Shown: piece by piece, positions 25,293 to 39,049 of the stretch
How positions within the stretch are numbered: the stretch's first letter is position 1
How the letters are laid out: every line of letters begins with the position of its first letter
Origin: Sphagnum compactum
Lineage: Eukaryota > Bryophyta > Sphagnopsida > Sphagnales
Length of the DNA stretch: 64,000 nt
Direction: 5' to 3'
NCBI GenBank assembly: GCA_965153455.1
Contig: OZ234493.1
Coordinates: forward strand, 16,854,213 to 16,918,212
Program-made: the position numbers and the translations under genes
The notes under the pieces: model-generated
The model's database searches: none
Told to the model about the DNA's origin: nothing
What the model saw: only the letters and a program-made list of their open reading frames with translations

Positions 25293-28200
25293 TTTAAAAT
25301 AAACATATTATCATCATTTATTAAATAATATGGCGATTAGTTATTTTTTTAAAAATAAATAATCAAATGTAATCATCTATTAATTAATTAATTATTACTT
25401 ATTACTAAATTTTTTTAGAATTCCAAATCCTTTATAATTTTTTATTAACATTTCATAAAACAATGAATTAACTCAAATATTAATATTAAATATTAATATG
25501 TAAATGATATTTAAATTAAATATTTTATTAAATTATAATGATAATTAATAATTGGCTATAAATACAACAACAACATTAATAATAATATTGTAGCTAGTAG
25601 TTAGGTTAGGCTAGTTATCTAATTATTATTATTCATATTTTTATCTAACTTGTTGGAACTTTTATGAACTAGTATAATAGATATTATATAAGAAAAAAAT
25701 ATATATATAATATCCTCAGAATATATGTAGTGTTAAATGAAAATAATCTCTAAAACTATATAATAATTTAGTAAATATATTTGCTAATTATTCCAATCAT
25801 TATTATAATTTAATCATAAATAACTAAAATAATAATAATATAATGATAATAAAATGAAAAAATGAAGAATTTATTGGAACTAATAGCCAACATTAGAATA
25901 AAAATTAAATTCTCTTAAAAATATCAATTATGTATCATTACATGATATGTTGTAAATTTAAATTAATCCACATGGGAAATAATAAATTACAAATGTATTG
26001 AACATATTCCAAAAAAAAATTAATTAAATATCATTATTTGACATGTTGTAAACTAAAATTGAACTTACATAAAAATAATAAATTATGCATGTATTGGACA
26101 TACACATTATTAAGTTGACTTATATTTCAAAAAAAAATTAAAATTTATTTTCAAATTAAAGTGTAATATTTATACGCACAAAAATATATATCATACATAA
26201 CCAATGAACCATTCATGTATAGAAAAAACATTTACATGTACCTGAATAATTAATGGTTTTTATTATAATTTTAAAAATATATTAAGACATCATATGTATA
26301 AAAATGAATAAACATTAAAGTTCCGGAAATTATTAATTATGTATAATTACTTGATATTTTGTATACTTACATGTGATTTACAAATAACTAATTAAGTACA
26401 TATATTGAACATACGTTATTACAAACTCGTATTTCAGAATTTTCTTGAATTTTATTTTGAAATCAAAGTTTATTATTTATATGCACAAAAAAAATTGCAT
26501 CATAAAGAACCATTCATTTGATACAAAAAAAAAGAAAATGATTTGATCTATTTATGAACGTAGTTACGTAATTTTGTTTTGTTTTATCATGCTGAAATTG
26601 CCCAAACCAAATTGCTTCATGCAATGCTATTAATGTATTTGAAAACTTAACAATGAGTAGGGGTGTATTGATTTGGGTTGAGAATTTTTGGAACTACAAT
26701 GCAAAGGTTATTGATTATTGAATCATTTTCTTACATTAGTAAATCATAAATAAAAATTGTATTCGAATCCAAAGGTGTATTTGGTGTTGTTGGAAAGTAG
26801 TTGCCAAGTCAAATTTAATGAAGTTTATTTCATAATTTTCATATTTAAAGTGTGGAGGATATTGAATTTTGTCGTTGAATATTCAAACAAATTACAAAAA
26901 TTTGGGATTAAAACGAAAAATGAGCTGATTGGGTTCACACTTGTGACCAACAACACATGTTATGTTATCTATCCATGAAGGAAGGTAATTTGTTTTGTTT
27001 TGTCATAATGATATCTCCCAAACCATAATGTTTTAGGTTATGCTATGGGACTTATCATCAAAATGATCTCAATGAATAGGGGTGCATTAACTTGGTTCAG
27101 AATGTTTGGAGTTATGGTGTGGACTCTATCGATTATTGAACCATTTTTTCATTGAATTATAAAAAACCAAGATTAAAAACTTTATTGGATTATGGGGGCA
27201 TTTTTGGTATTATTAGAAAACCTTCACCAAGTTTGATTTAACAACATTGATTCTATAATTTTGAGACCTAAAATGTGAACAAGATTATTGAAATATTAGC
27301 GGGTATTGTTATTGGAAATTCAAAAAAATTGCAAAAAAAGGTTTGGAAGGAAATATAATTGAATGCATTCAAATTTGGGCCATCAACATAGGGTACATTA
27401 ATGTTTAATGAATTTTTATCATAATTTTAAACAAATATTAATATATCATGTGTATAAAAATGAATAAACATTAAATTTGCACAATATTATTAATTATGCA
27501 TCATTTTTTAATATGTTATAATGATCTACATAAAAATAATAAATTACATGTATATTGAACATAAACATTATTAGTAACATATATTTTAGATTTTCTTTAA
27601 TGAACATCATTTGCTTGAAATTTCACGTATTCATAGTTGATTTTCTAAGTGATTGCTTCCATTACGTGATCACCCAAATTTATGAGACAAGCCAATTCTT
27701 GATAGTAGTCCATCAATTGCTTCCATTTCTTAGGTTCAACTTGAACTCAATTTACCACATGGTTTGGAATAGTTTCCAATAGTATTTTTTTGGGGGTGGT
27801 ACCACTTTGAACCACCTTGCCAAAATCATAGGAAAGTTGGACCCAATTTTTAAAAATAAAATTCCATCTACTTATACATTGGTTTATTTGATTGGATTAG
27901 GTGGGCTATGTTTTCCCCACCTATGCACACATTCGTGAAAAATAATGAACACCCAAAAACCTATAATATGCATTAACATTTTGAATCATAAACCATTCTT
28001 GACCTAATTTTTGATTTTTTTAAAAAAATGTCCTTACATTTACACATTAAATATTTTTCTTGTTTATTTAGTACATGCACAAGGGAATGATCCAAACTAA
28101 TCATTAAAACAACAAAAGGTGAAAATACTTATCATTTGTGTTCTTGACATCAACGGCCATTTAAGACTTCACAATTTTGACTTCAAAAATTCATAATTAA

Positions 28201-28970
28201 ATGAAAATTGATTCAATCAATTATCTATAAAAGACATCGAGTAAGTTGACATTTGAAGCATTTAAAAAAATAAACATCCAAAAAAACTTCTCAAAAAATA
28301 TATTTTTTCTATGTTCCTAATAATATATCCCTTTTGTGACATTCCTAAAACTTTTTCCTTATGCATTCATTTTTCTGCATCAAAACACATTTTTTTGTAA
28401 ATTTAATTAGAGTTTTGAATTCTACATGACTTGGGTAACCTTTTGATAAAAAAAGTTGGAACGAAAAGCTTTCTTTATATGAGTCCTATGTCGTTCTAAA
28501 GTTGAATGGGTTTCATAAATTTCATGTGTGCCATTCTTAGTGGTAACACCCAAGGATAAGTTTGTCATTCCATGCGCATCATATTGGTTTGTTAGAGATC
28601 GCGATCTGATGCCGATGATAATACTCTTGATAATCATATTCTAATCAACAATATTATTTTAAAGCATAGAGTCACATGTAGCCTACTTCAAATTTTAGTA
28701 CCCCATACCCCTATGGTTGGTGGTACTGAATATAATAGTAGATTGTGCTGTAAGCTCAAAACTCCCTCCATTTTAAATCCTCAATAGCCCACATAGCTAG
28801 AAATTGTTGATATATCGATCCCTGGAACAAATAAGGTCAACAAGGATTAATGAAAAGTTTACATTCAAAAAGATCAGGATTTTGTTCTCAGCTTGGACCA
28901 ATCAACCTCCTTTTGATTCAACAAATCAAAAGAACACTAGCTTTGCTATTGCAGAAAAAATGTAAATAAG
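25293..28970 (+). repeat. Long inverted-repeat arm 1
   Basis: From ATAAACATATTATCATCATT at about 25293 to the TTTACATTTTTTCTGCAATAG equivalent at about 28966, this region matches the reverse complement of 60270-64000. It is very AT-rich and holds internal tandem duplications, for example 26690-26980 versus 27000-27290. There are no open frames that look like genes. Its inner end lies within about 15 bp of block A2. The outer end may extend further left than I can trace, because arm 2 runs off the window. Confidence 0.85.
26000..26560 (+). repeat. Diverged tandem repeat inside arm 1
   Basis: Units contain ATTATGTATCATTA plus TGATATGTTGTAAA, then AATAATAAATTA plus a GTATTGAACATA motif, followed by CAAATTAAAGTGTAATATT and ATATGCACAAAAA. 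They recur at roughly 300-bp intervals, with another partial unit near 27455-27600. The same array is seen in reverse in arm 2. Confidence 0.6.
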
Positions 28971-31900
28971 ACCGACTAATTGATGGACAATAAGATTTCA
29001 ATTTTAAAGAGAGCTTCCAAGTTCCAACCCCATAGCTCCTTGCAAAATATCCTCCAATAGCATAACAAATGATGTTGTAATAATGTCGTAATCACTTGTT
29101 GGTTTATAGGGTCTTGTTCCCTTTAGAGCTATTCCAACATCTATTAACTAGCTCTACCAATATCCATTACATAACTTGTCGGCAATTAGGTTCTCCTTCA
29201 ACCATGTACAAGACGTCAATTAAAAATAACAAAATGCACAAGTAAGCGAGACACGAAACACCTCCCAATAGCTCAACCTAATCTTTTTATGCCTTGTGTG
29301 GTTCTGCATAAAATTGTGCTGCACAATTTCGCTTCTTCTGCATGTTCCCAAAAAAATTAATTCATTTCATTTTTTAAAAAATTTGTTATCTCACACATCA
29401 ATTTTGAAGTAGCATCACAAAAGAAAATGACAGTACCAATCAACAACATAATTTTTACCATTACATAGGATCAGTCATAATGTTTATTTGACATAAAAAG
29501 AGCGTCAAAGTATTCAAAAATATTCTTCACATCCAAGTTTATTGGGCCCCGGACTAACGCATTCGATCCAACTTTTGGAAGTTTTACCTTATTAAAACTG
29601 GTTTCACATTTGATGAACCCGTTTCTTTGTTGAAAGTGTTTAGATTGTTTAAATTGAAACAAATGTTTTTCTGGCGTTCAGAGTGTGGACATAGTAGGTA
29701 GATGTACAACATCTTTTTTATTGGCAGGGCTCGTGTGTTTGTGACGCCTTCTTTATTTACTTTTTTTTGCTATCACACCCATGAAACTCCGACAATAAAT
29801 AGTGGAGGACTACTAATAACAAACCACCTGGACCAATCATTAAGTCAATCAGAAACGCTGCACTGAAGTCAGATCATATTTATTATATCCTTTTCGCCGC
29901 CTTTTACTAGCCACCGCAACCTGCACAATTACGATGAGCCAAACAATTTTCATGACCCTAGCCGGTAGAGATATTTTAACTTTTCCTCATCCAATTTTAC
30001 TGTGCAAATCCCACACTAAATACCTCTGAAGATGCTCCTACACATTGAACTACTAACTTAGCTCACTCAAAATAACTGAGAAAACAAATTCAAATCACCA
30101 AATCCAGCATTCTCATTCGCTTCGAAAAATAAAATCTTCAGACCTACCCACAACCCTATCATCCTGAACATTGAAAACAATGATCCCCTTTTATCATTTC
30201 CATTGGTCCTTTTGAAGTCTCAAAAACTTACCAAACCTTATTACACATTTAATTGTCAGTTCACTCAAGATAACTAAAAAAATTCATACCACCAAATTTA
30301 ATAATTTTATAGGTCGAAACATTTTTTCTTCATACCTACACATAAGCTTATTCAACACCCTCCACAGATTAGTACACTAATACTATGACCAGTGTCTGCT
30401 GTATACAGACGGGGTAAAAACTCAAGGCAATCTGTTCTTCAAAGGCTGGAATGTTTTTCGTTTTGTGCATCTTATGTATGTTTCTCTGAAAGAAGGATTC
30501 GGTCTCTCCCAGTCTCTGGGTGTCCCCTATTAGTCATTGTTCTCTTGTATGACCAATTTTAACCCTTAAATGGCATAAACCCTAAACCCTAAATAGTCCA
30601 ACTTTGGTTTTCAAAGGGTCCCACTTTGAAAGAAGAACCAGCCCTTACAAACCTCCAGAAAAGCCATGTCAAATGTCGGATTTTGGAAAATCCATCTTGG
30701 TAGAGTTCTATCTGACTTCAAGTGGGATTTTTCTGTTAAAACAAGAAACTTACAACAGGTGACTAAAAGATCAATGTGTCGGCCTGAGACTGGCATAGGC
30801 CGACTGGCATTCTTGATGGAGTGGCACACAAAAAGGAGAGGGGGACTTGGTTGAGATATGGAAAATCCCCATTGTTTGGGGTGGGGGAAGGGTGAGCCCC
30901 TTGTGACAAAGAAGTCACAATTGTCAGTCATAGGCCATACCTACCAAACCCCCTCCCAAAAATGGGCAGTTCCTACAACAATGTTCTCCAACTTTTTTTA
31001 ATGTGTCTAAGGCTCAAGCCTGATTGAACGTAGGGTTGTTCTCATCAATTTTGCGTTGTTCTTCAAATGATCATTTTGTGTTGATGCCAAAAAATTCATG
31101 CATAGAGTTTTGCACACAAAGAGGTTCACATAAAAAAAATTCACACAATGAAAAGAAAGAAAACCCTGCACATAAAGAGCTCACATATTATGTCTTTGCA
31201 CATAGAAAACAGCCACATAAAATGATTATGCTTTCACGATTCTCGTCATTGAACCTTAAATTTTAGACAACATGAGCCAAGGAAAATGAAATGGAACATC
31301 AATCAACTGCCCATGGCCATGACTTGAAATGGACATTTGCAACCCCTCCCCCTCCCCACCCCCCCAAAGATAACAGAACTCCAAAATTCAAAGAACCAAT
31401 GTTATTGAGACAAAATGTTGACAAAGACATTTTTTTTATAAATCTCCTCACTTAATCCACCCTTGTGTCATCGCATTGAATTCAAAGTTGATTTTGCATA
31501 GGACATACATAAACATTGGAATTAAAGAATAGGACACATGTGTGCACCAAAATTGGAATCTAGAATTGTCATCTTGAAATTGGTTGATGATGCCAAACAT
31601 GTGTCAACATTGTTCGCTACAAAGACCAAATTCATGCCAACAACCAGGTGACACCAGAAATTTGCAAGTTCCTCTTATTGACACCATTGCAATTACTCTC
31701 ATTATTCTACCAAACTTAAAGCAATCTTACATATGGTCAAGATTGTTAAGGCTAACTAGTCCTCAAATATCTTTGCCTTCTTCAAAGTCATTACCATCAT
31801 GTTCATGATCACTTTCACTTGCATGTGCTCAACATAATCCTTCGACACCTTTCTCTTCTGATCTTCCTTTACAGCTTTATCACCTTGCAAGTGCTTTTCA

Positions 31901-33887
31901 CCACCATCACTCAAGGATTCCACAAGTTTTCATTCCTCAAATTCCTCCATTATATTAGTCACTAGATTCTTTACCTTACGGCAAGGCCTTTCATTGAATC
32001 AAATCTTACATCAACCAATTTGGGCATGTTTTTCAAAAGTGACCAACAATGAATGTATGTAAAAGAAGCTTTGGGTGCTTGAGCTTTTAGAAGTCCTTGC
32101 TTTTTGTAAAACATCCTCCAAAAATGTTTCAGAGTCATTCAAAATAAGCACGGAACCACAACAGGCAATGAATTTTCTATGTCAAATGCTTAATAGTAAT
32201 ACCTCTTTTTATCTCTAGACTTCATGCAAGACAATGTCCATAATTTTGTTGCTTGTACTTCACAAAATGTACCTAAAATTGAATTGAATTATACTCGCAC
32301 TAATATCCACTCACACACCTACTCCAATTTGTTTCAATATTCCAACACATGGAGCTAAAATTTTCACAAACATATTCAATACAAATCAAACATTCATCAT
32401 AGTCTAAACTATGGACATTGTTATATTAGCATACAACCAATAATTTCTACCTTGCCCAGTACACGTGGTTTGGTAAAATATGGTCAACACATTGTTGATT
32501 CAAAATCACATTGCATTATTAAAATCTAATATGTTTCATTTCACATACAATTAGATCACCATATCTATTATTATGTGTCATGAACCCATCATATTAAGCA
32601 TGTGTCATTAATGTCATTCAAACTAAATTGCTAGAATTAGCATAAACAATAATTACACATTAAATGAGAATTACAAGAAATTGCAATGAAAGGACCTTGG
32701 AATAAATATTTAAAAACTCTAGGTACCTACTACCCATAACAACGTCAATCCACAAATTTTCCCACAAATTACAATCCCATAACAAATTTACTCCCAAAAG
32801 CATCTCATCAAAATATATTCAGTTTAAGTATGTATTCAAGCATGCTTTATACTCCACCAATGACATTGAAATTGCAAGGGACTATTCACTGATGAAGATC
32901 CAAGGAGATGTGATATGAAAGGACAAATGAGCGAGTCAAAATTGGGAGATTTGATTATGAGATTTGATATCCCGTGTCTAGTGTTCAAACACCAAAAGGC
33001 ATTGCTACAAAACACTCCGCTTCCCTACCAAGCATACTCTAGTGAGTGTACTAGGAGTTGCTCCTATAGCTCCTATTATACTAATTTGGAATTGTCATTA
33101 AGTTAATCCAATCATTATAGAAGACCCAATCCACCCATAGTTCATGTTGACCACAATGCATTTGTTTTTTTCCAAAAGTCATGACATGTTTCACTATCCT
33201 CCACCTCTATAGAGTATATATGCATAAGTTGGCATGATTTTTGAATTCATGTAACCAAGCAAGGGCAAGAGTAAACCAACAAAAGTCATCCTTATTTTAT
33301 TTTGATTCTGTGAATAATTATGGTCTTTGCAACTTGCACACCAATCCTGAATTGGAGAATTCAACATAAACTCTCAAAAAATATCAGACTCAATTTATTT
33401 GGGGGAGTTAATCCATACCTCTGCAAGTAAATTTTAGCTTGAGCAATGGCGACAGATTGCAGTGCTCATGTTGCTGTAAGGTTCTTTCCTTTCATTTCTT
33501 TATTCTGGGAATTAGATTCTTGTCGGTGATTAAGGAGAGTAGTAGGCCAGGTGGAAACCCAAAGAAACATGATATCAAAGAGGAAGGGAATGCATCAATT
33601 TGAAGAAAATCCCAATTATCAATACACACACTAACCGAACAATAATGGTTTCATTTGTTTAATGAGACTACTTGAAATTCTCATATGGTGCTCACCAATT
33701 GATTGCATAGCATCTGGGTCCCATTACCGGTTCACAATACAAATGGTAGTAATGTTTTGTATCCTCTAGAGAAAAATAATCATGAAGTTTGTGTCAATCT
33801 CCTGAGGTGGTTACACTTGTTCCATGTACATGACATGCCCATGATGAGACTAGACAACTCTTCAATAATGAAGTATGAAATATTTCA

Positions 33888-34290
33888 CAATCCTACGTGG
33901 CACCAAAAGAGACTAGGTATTGTATCCTCATTTATGAGGGTTTTATAGAAATTTCAAAATTAATTTCAGTTGATGATTTTGGTTAGGGAAACGATTCAAC
34001 AAACACCAAAAGAGACAAGGTCTTGTATCCTTTTTTCTGAGGGTGTTCTTTTGAAAATCTCAGGAATATTTTGAGCTGATGATTTTGGTTAGGGAAACAA
34101 TTTCATACTCCTAGGAAACACAAAACGAGGATAAGTCTTGTATCCTTGTTTATGAGGGTTTTTTGGATATTCAAATATTTTGAGCTGACAATTTGGTTAG
34201 GAAAACATTTCACAACCCTAGGAAACAACAAAAGAGACTAGAGGGGTTATTTGGAAACTTCAAAAGTATTTTGTCTTCATGATTTTGGCT
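33888..34290 (+). repeat. Minisatellite upstream of the SAXO-like pseudogene, about four units
   Basis: Same unit as at 10530-11060, with unit starts near 33901, 34004, 34119 and 34226. This is one unit fewer than copy 1, consistent with unequal exchange or slippage after duplication. Confidence 0.85.
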
Positions 34291-34393
34291 TGGCAATTGG
34301 ATTATAAGGAGCTTAGGTCACCACCATCAAATTTTGTGGGTGAAGGGTGCGTTGGGTTCGGTATTTTTATCTTGGAGTCTAGAAACAATTTTG

Positions 34394-35241
34394 AGTTTTG
34401 AAACATGGCAGGCAGCAAAACCATGCATATGTACAACATTCTCTTCTGGAAAACACAAATGTGCGGAGACAACCTCCACAACAACATACCACAGCCTTGA
34501 CATAAAAGAAACAGACAAGAGATTTTGAGGACCATCTGAATACATTGCTGAGTACTTCCCTAAACAATCCAATGCACATCGGATCACAAAAGATGGGATT
34601 TCCCTTCTTGGTTGTGTTCCAACTGGGGCACAATACAAGAAACCTGCACAACTGAATATTCAGGTTCATATAATGAAAAGCCTATATTCCCAGCACAGCC
34701 TAAAAAGGAGGCCAATTTGGACCCATATTCTTGCACTTTTAGAGGAAGAACAACATATGATGATTCATACGTGAGCTGGCCTGCAAACCCTAGATCTGGG
34801 TTTAAGCCACCTGGGTTTCATTCAAACCCAAAGGCTTTGGAAGGCAAAACATCCTACACACATGATTACTGGGATAAATCAAGGCCTGTCCAAACCTGGA
34901 GAAAATCCGAACATTGGCCACATACCTATTCTCTTTGTGAAACCCACCATCCTCATAAGTTGGAATCCATGCCTTCAAAGCCTCTAGACACGGCATCTCG
35001 AATAATACCATATAGCAAATTTGCTGAAAATACAACATATTCTGATCATTATAGGAAGTGGAGAGTCCAAGATAGTGTAAGGAATGTGAAAGAGGTTAGA
35101 TGGGGACCAGAAGTAGAGAAATATGTAGGCCACACAACCTACACACAAGGTTTCCGTAAATGTTCAGTAGGGGAAAAATGCAATGTTTTGATGCATCCTA
35201 AGCCAACGGTTTTGGTAAATGGCCACCAATGTTACCCATGA
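34394..35241 (+). pseudogene. SAXO/FAM154-like gene, copy 2 (nonsense and frameshift)
   Basis: Colinear with the open copy at 11156-12004 and ending at the same stop. Two lesions break it. A TGA at 34526-34528 stands where copy 1 has CAA (TDKRF* versus TDKKFQGP). One base is missing near 34650 relative to copy 1 (CCTGCACAACTG versus CCTACACATACTG). The N-terminal Cys signature is also damaged: CICTTFSSGKHKC has lost two Cys. Downstream of the frameshift about 200 codons remain open and keep the TTYDDSYVSWP, TSYTHDYWDKS and TTYSDHYRKW modules, so the decay looks recent. A protein starting at an internal Met would lack the Cys-rich head. I infer loss of function in this copy. Confidence 0.8.
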
Positions 35242-36749
35242 AAAGAATCAATATCTCCTTCACCAAATACCTTGACATGTGGAGAACTTATTCTATTCTA
35301 TGCTAACTTTTAATGTGAAATTATTATTTTTGACCACTATGTTTGCAAGTGTTTAACCTTTGTGTATGGTCAATGCACCTCTTCATAGCCATATAATCCA
35401 TAAAAACTATAATTTCAAACTCCTTTACAATCATATTAGTTTTTTTTTTAATTGAAATTTCTTTCAACATTTAAGTTTTCTGTGCACACTCATGAATCCT
35501 AAAAACATTAGTTTTCCTCAAAAGTCTTCAAAACCTTGGTGAAGCTCTCAAGTCAACATTTATTATTCGGGGGGCAGTTTGCACAAACAGGTATGCATTG
35601 ACGCCCCATTTGCTGCCCAAATATTGGGCAGGGCAACTTCAATCAATGTGTCTGAAATATATAAAATTTCACAATACCTACTGTATTGAATAATAAATAT
35701 GAGTGTACATATATGGTCATATTGGGTTGCATTTGTCATGTTTGTACATATTTCCAAAGTCCAAAAAGGTTAAGATTACATTTGGATCGAAGATATATCT
35801 ATTTTGATGATGGATCTTTTTCAAAAGTCTTCTGTAGAGAACAATTGTTCTGGTATAATGCATTATAAAATTGAAAAACATGTGAAACTGCACCTTCTTC
35901 CCCAAGAGATTCATTTGAATGGATTTGCTGTTCGCTTATGGAATACCATTTGCTCGGGTATTTGCCAAGTTCACTTTACCTGTTTCTGTGATTTGTATAA
36001 TCACATTGATGCCGCTGTAGTTCACCTGTTAGGGATTAATCCACCTCACTTAAGCATGTGCCAAGCAAATGATGAACCAGTTATGTGCTGCTGTGTTGTC
36101 CAGCAGGGTTAAGATTCACTGTTGCAATTCTCAAGCACATAGAATCAGTTCATCATGTATAGTGCACTCATAGTATCTTCAAGCAAGTTGTGCTAGTTTG
36201 CATGGGTTATGGATACGAAAGGTATGTAAGAATTTTTCAAACCGTAATCACTTTTGCTACTGTTTAATTCCTGTTTGAGCAGTAGCAACGAGACTTTTCC
36301 AGCAAGTTGTGATGTCAGCAGGTTTGTGTGGGGATTGCTCGATTACAGTGAGCAATGGCAAGTGGGTCGTCTGACAATGTGCAAATAAGGATATTCCCAT
36401 GGTCAGTTCATATTCTTTCACATCTAGCATGCGGGCAGTGTCAGGTCTGCTGTGCAACCATGGAAGCATGTTGACGTCTGACCCTGTGATTTTCTTCTTC
36501 TCTAGGTTTTTTAGAAGTTCTCTGCCTTGGTGAACACTCATACAGAATAGAGATCTTGTTTGTGGAGGAATGTGTAGGTGTTGAGAAACTCTTGTCCTGG
36601 TTTGAAATGACATGAATTTACATGAACAGGGCAGGTCCAGAGAAGTATGCATCAATGTGGCCTGTGCCTCCAAAGTAGTTCCTCTACAACAGGAGGCTTA
36701 CCTAAATCTGAGGGAAAAAGAGATGAATAAGCATAATGCTAGAATTTGT

Positions 36750-37310
36750 GGCATAAAGGATTGTCAAGATGCAAGAGGAAGTTTTTGATACATGTGAAGG
36801 CAAAGGCGAAGAGTTTGGAGATGAAGATTTAGAGTTTGGACAAGAAGAAGATGCAGATTTCAATGAGTTTGAAGATTTTTCAAGAAGAAGATCTGGAAGA
36901 TTCAGAAGAATCAGAAGACTCTGACAACTATGAAGGACTTGAAGCCTTTGGAGGGCCAAGAGGCTTTTCAGTTCCATCACAATACTGACAGGAAGCTTCA
37001 ATCCAGATTGAAGCTCCCGTTGCTGAAATCTATGAAATTCTTGAGTCATGGGGTTTTATAACCAAGAGGAAGAAGCAACCCATGCCAAATGATTCTGTGT
37101 TAGGCCATGAAGATCATCATGTTGTAGCATGGTATCACAAGGTGAGTATAGGACTTGTGGAATTTTATGCATGGTGTGACAATTATCAGAAAGTGAAGGC
37201 TATTGTGAACTACCCACTTACGGTGGTCACTCATTCATACATTCTGCAAGAAGCACAAGTCAAGCTCAAGCCAGATAATTAAGGAATATAGGAAGAACTT
37301 GATCACAACA
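36750..37310 (+). pseudogene. Relic of the acidic protein gene, copy 2
   Basis: Counterpart of 13581-14145. FGQEEDADFNEFEDF is followed one frame over by EEDLEDSEESEDSDNYEGLE, a TGA (TAA in copy 1), and then AEIYEILESWGFITKRKKQP and HEDHHVVAWYHK before GTGAGT. The acidic tract is preserved here with conservative changes. The stop site and frame change are shared with copy 1. The function is unknown to me. Confidence 0.4.
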
Positions 37311-38317
37311 CATGATGGTAAGCAGAGATCACAGCATTTGGGAAAAAATCTGTTACTAATAGTCCAATCCATCCCAATTATTGACAGATCTTCTGTTTCC
37401 AAAAATGAGAAGGGACAGGTTGCCAAAGGGTGCACAGTTGAGGAATTCATGTCATAGAGACACCACCAATTCAGTCTTCTTCCACAAATTTGATATTATA
37501 CATCACCAGGACACAGTATGTTTAACCAGCTCAAGAGGTGCAAATTGGGCAATGAGTTTTTACAGGAAGAAAGCATTTAATGTCACATGCAATTGTCAAG
37601 GGGACTCACTTACAGATTTCCAACTTAAGGGCAGCTTCGTCAATTCAAATATGTACTTGGGAAGAAATCTCATCAAGAAACCCTATGGTTGGAGCCTCCA
37701 ATAATGTGCAATCAGGTACACAATTTCTCATATGTTTCAAGAGATTTTGGCACTTGAAATTCCAAGTAAGCCAACTCTGTTAGGGTCTAGGAGAAATTCA
37801 ACTGGAAATCCGCTAAATCTCTTGTGCTGAAAGAATTATATAGCTACACTTTCTTAAACGCATATTACATTAAGTACAGATATAGCATCTCTATTGACAA
37901 GCTGAACCAAATTGAAAGCCTCTTTGGATAAAATAAGGAGGAAGTGATGCTATCCAACATAAGTTTTTCTTTGATAATCAAGCCTCTGATTCAATTCCGA
38001 AGAAACTTTGAAAAGTAGTTCTTGTTCTTCAACAGATCAATTAAACCAAACTCGGTGGAGCTGCAAAGCCTTAGGAACCTGAAAAACTGACTATTGACAA
38101 CTCCAATTCATACACAGTAGGAGTTCAGGAAATCCAATCTACAGGGAGGCTCCAAGGCCACTTTTTCAGTGCTACTGCATCTGATAACAGTGTTCAACAA
38201 TGGTGGTGTAAATTTGTTGATGAGCCTGAATGCAATAGCTGATTTCTTACTATGGTGGCACAAATGAAGTACCTTTTCTTCTTCCTCAACATCATGCTGC
38301 AGAAGTTTAGTACATGG

Positions 38318-38900
38318 CACATACCCTGCAACTAAACTGGGAGATGGATTTGCCACCCCCACAAAAGTGACAGCATCTGGTCACACACCGTCCTGTTGCA
38401 TTTGTTCAAATAGTTCGAGTGCCTTCTGCCCTTGCCCACATTTCACATGTTCCAAAACCATGGTGGTTCAAGAGACCACATCCTGTGATGACATCTCATT
38501 CAACACTCTCCAAGCATCCTCCATGCTCCCACATTTTGCATACATGTCAACCAAGCTATTCACCACAAAGACATCTGAATCCCATCCACTTTCTATGATC
38601 TCCTCATGAACACACCTGCCCTCCTCAAGTGCAACTATGCTGGCACATGCATTTAACACCCCCACAAAAGTAATAGAGTTTGGTTGTACACCTTCCTGTT
38701 TCATTCTTTAAATAGTTCTAGTGCCCCTTCTGCCATTGCCCACAGTTCACATGTCCAAATATCATGGAGTTCCAAGTGACCACATTTTGAGATGGCATTT
38801 TGTTGAACTCCAAGCATCCTCCATGCTCCCACATTTTGCATACATGTCCATCAAGCTATTCCCTACAAAGATATCTGAATTGTGGAAAAAAAGTGACCTG
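38318..38900 (-). pseudogene. PPR (PLS-type) repeat relic, copy 2
   Basis: The minus strand encodes the same PPR repeats as 19286-19870, with fewer lesions. The stretch from GVQPNSITFVGVLNACASIV through SLVDMYAKCGSMEDAWRVLN to EMSSQDVVS is open, where copy 1 has a TAG. It then meets the TGA shared by both copies (about 38472). The upstream repeat is frame-broken. The 3' end is cut by the A2/B2 junction near 38318. Confidence 0.75.
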
Positions 38901-39049
38901 TATATATGATCTCCCTTCTACTTGGCAACATCATGACTGCTTCAACCACAAAAGATAGAGACATGCTCATGACCTCCCTAATCTCACTCAGTACTGTACA
39001 TACTAGGATTTCCAAAGTTGCTCTTCCACCTGAATAGCCACAAAAGAGT

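Larger units (their letters stand above)
28981..38312 (+). repeat. Duplicated block A, copy 2
   Basis: Direct copy of 5638-15140. The left edge abuts inverted-repeat arm 1. The right edge (AAGTTTAGTA, about 38312) switches abruptly to the inverted block B copy. Compared with copy 1 it has one minisatellite unit fewer, a single 29-bp unit at about 30505, about 77 bp missing at about 36020 and a C-rich replacement at about 31343-31368. The 29-33.9 kb part carries no recognisable gene. Confidence 0.9.

Noticed and set aside
26757-26978. Open frames inside the inverted arms (also 27555-27782, 61341-61559, 61494-61763)
   Set aside because: AT-driven frames with low-complexity Phe/Ile/Asn-rich products that differ between the arms. 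No domain is recognised.
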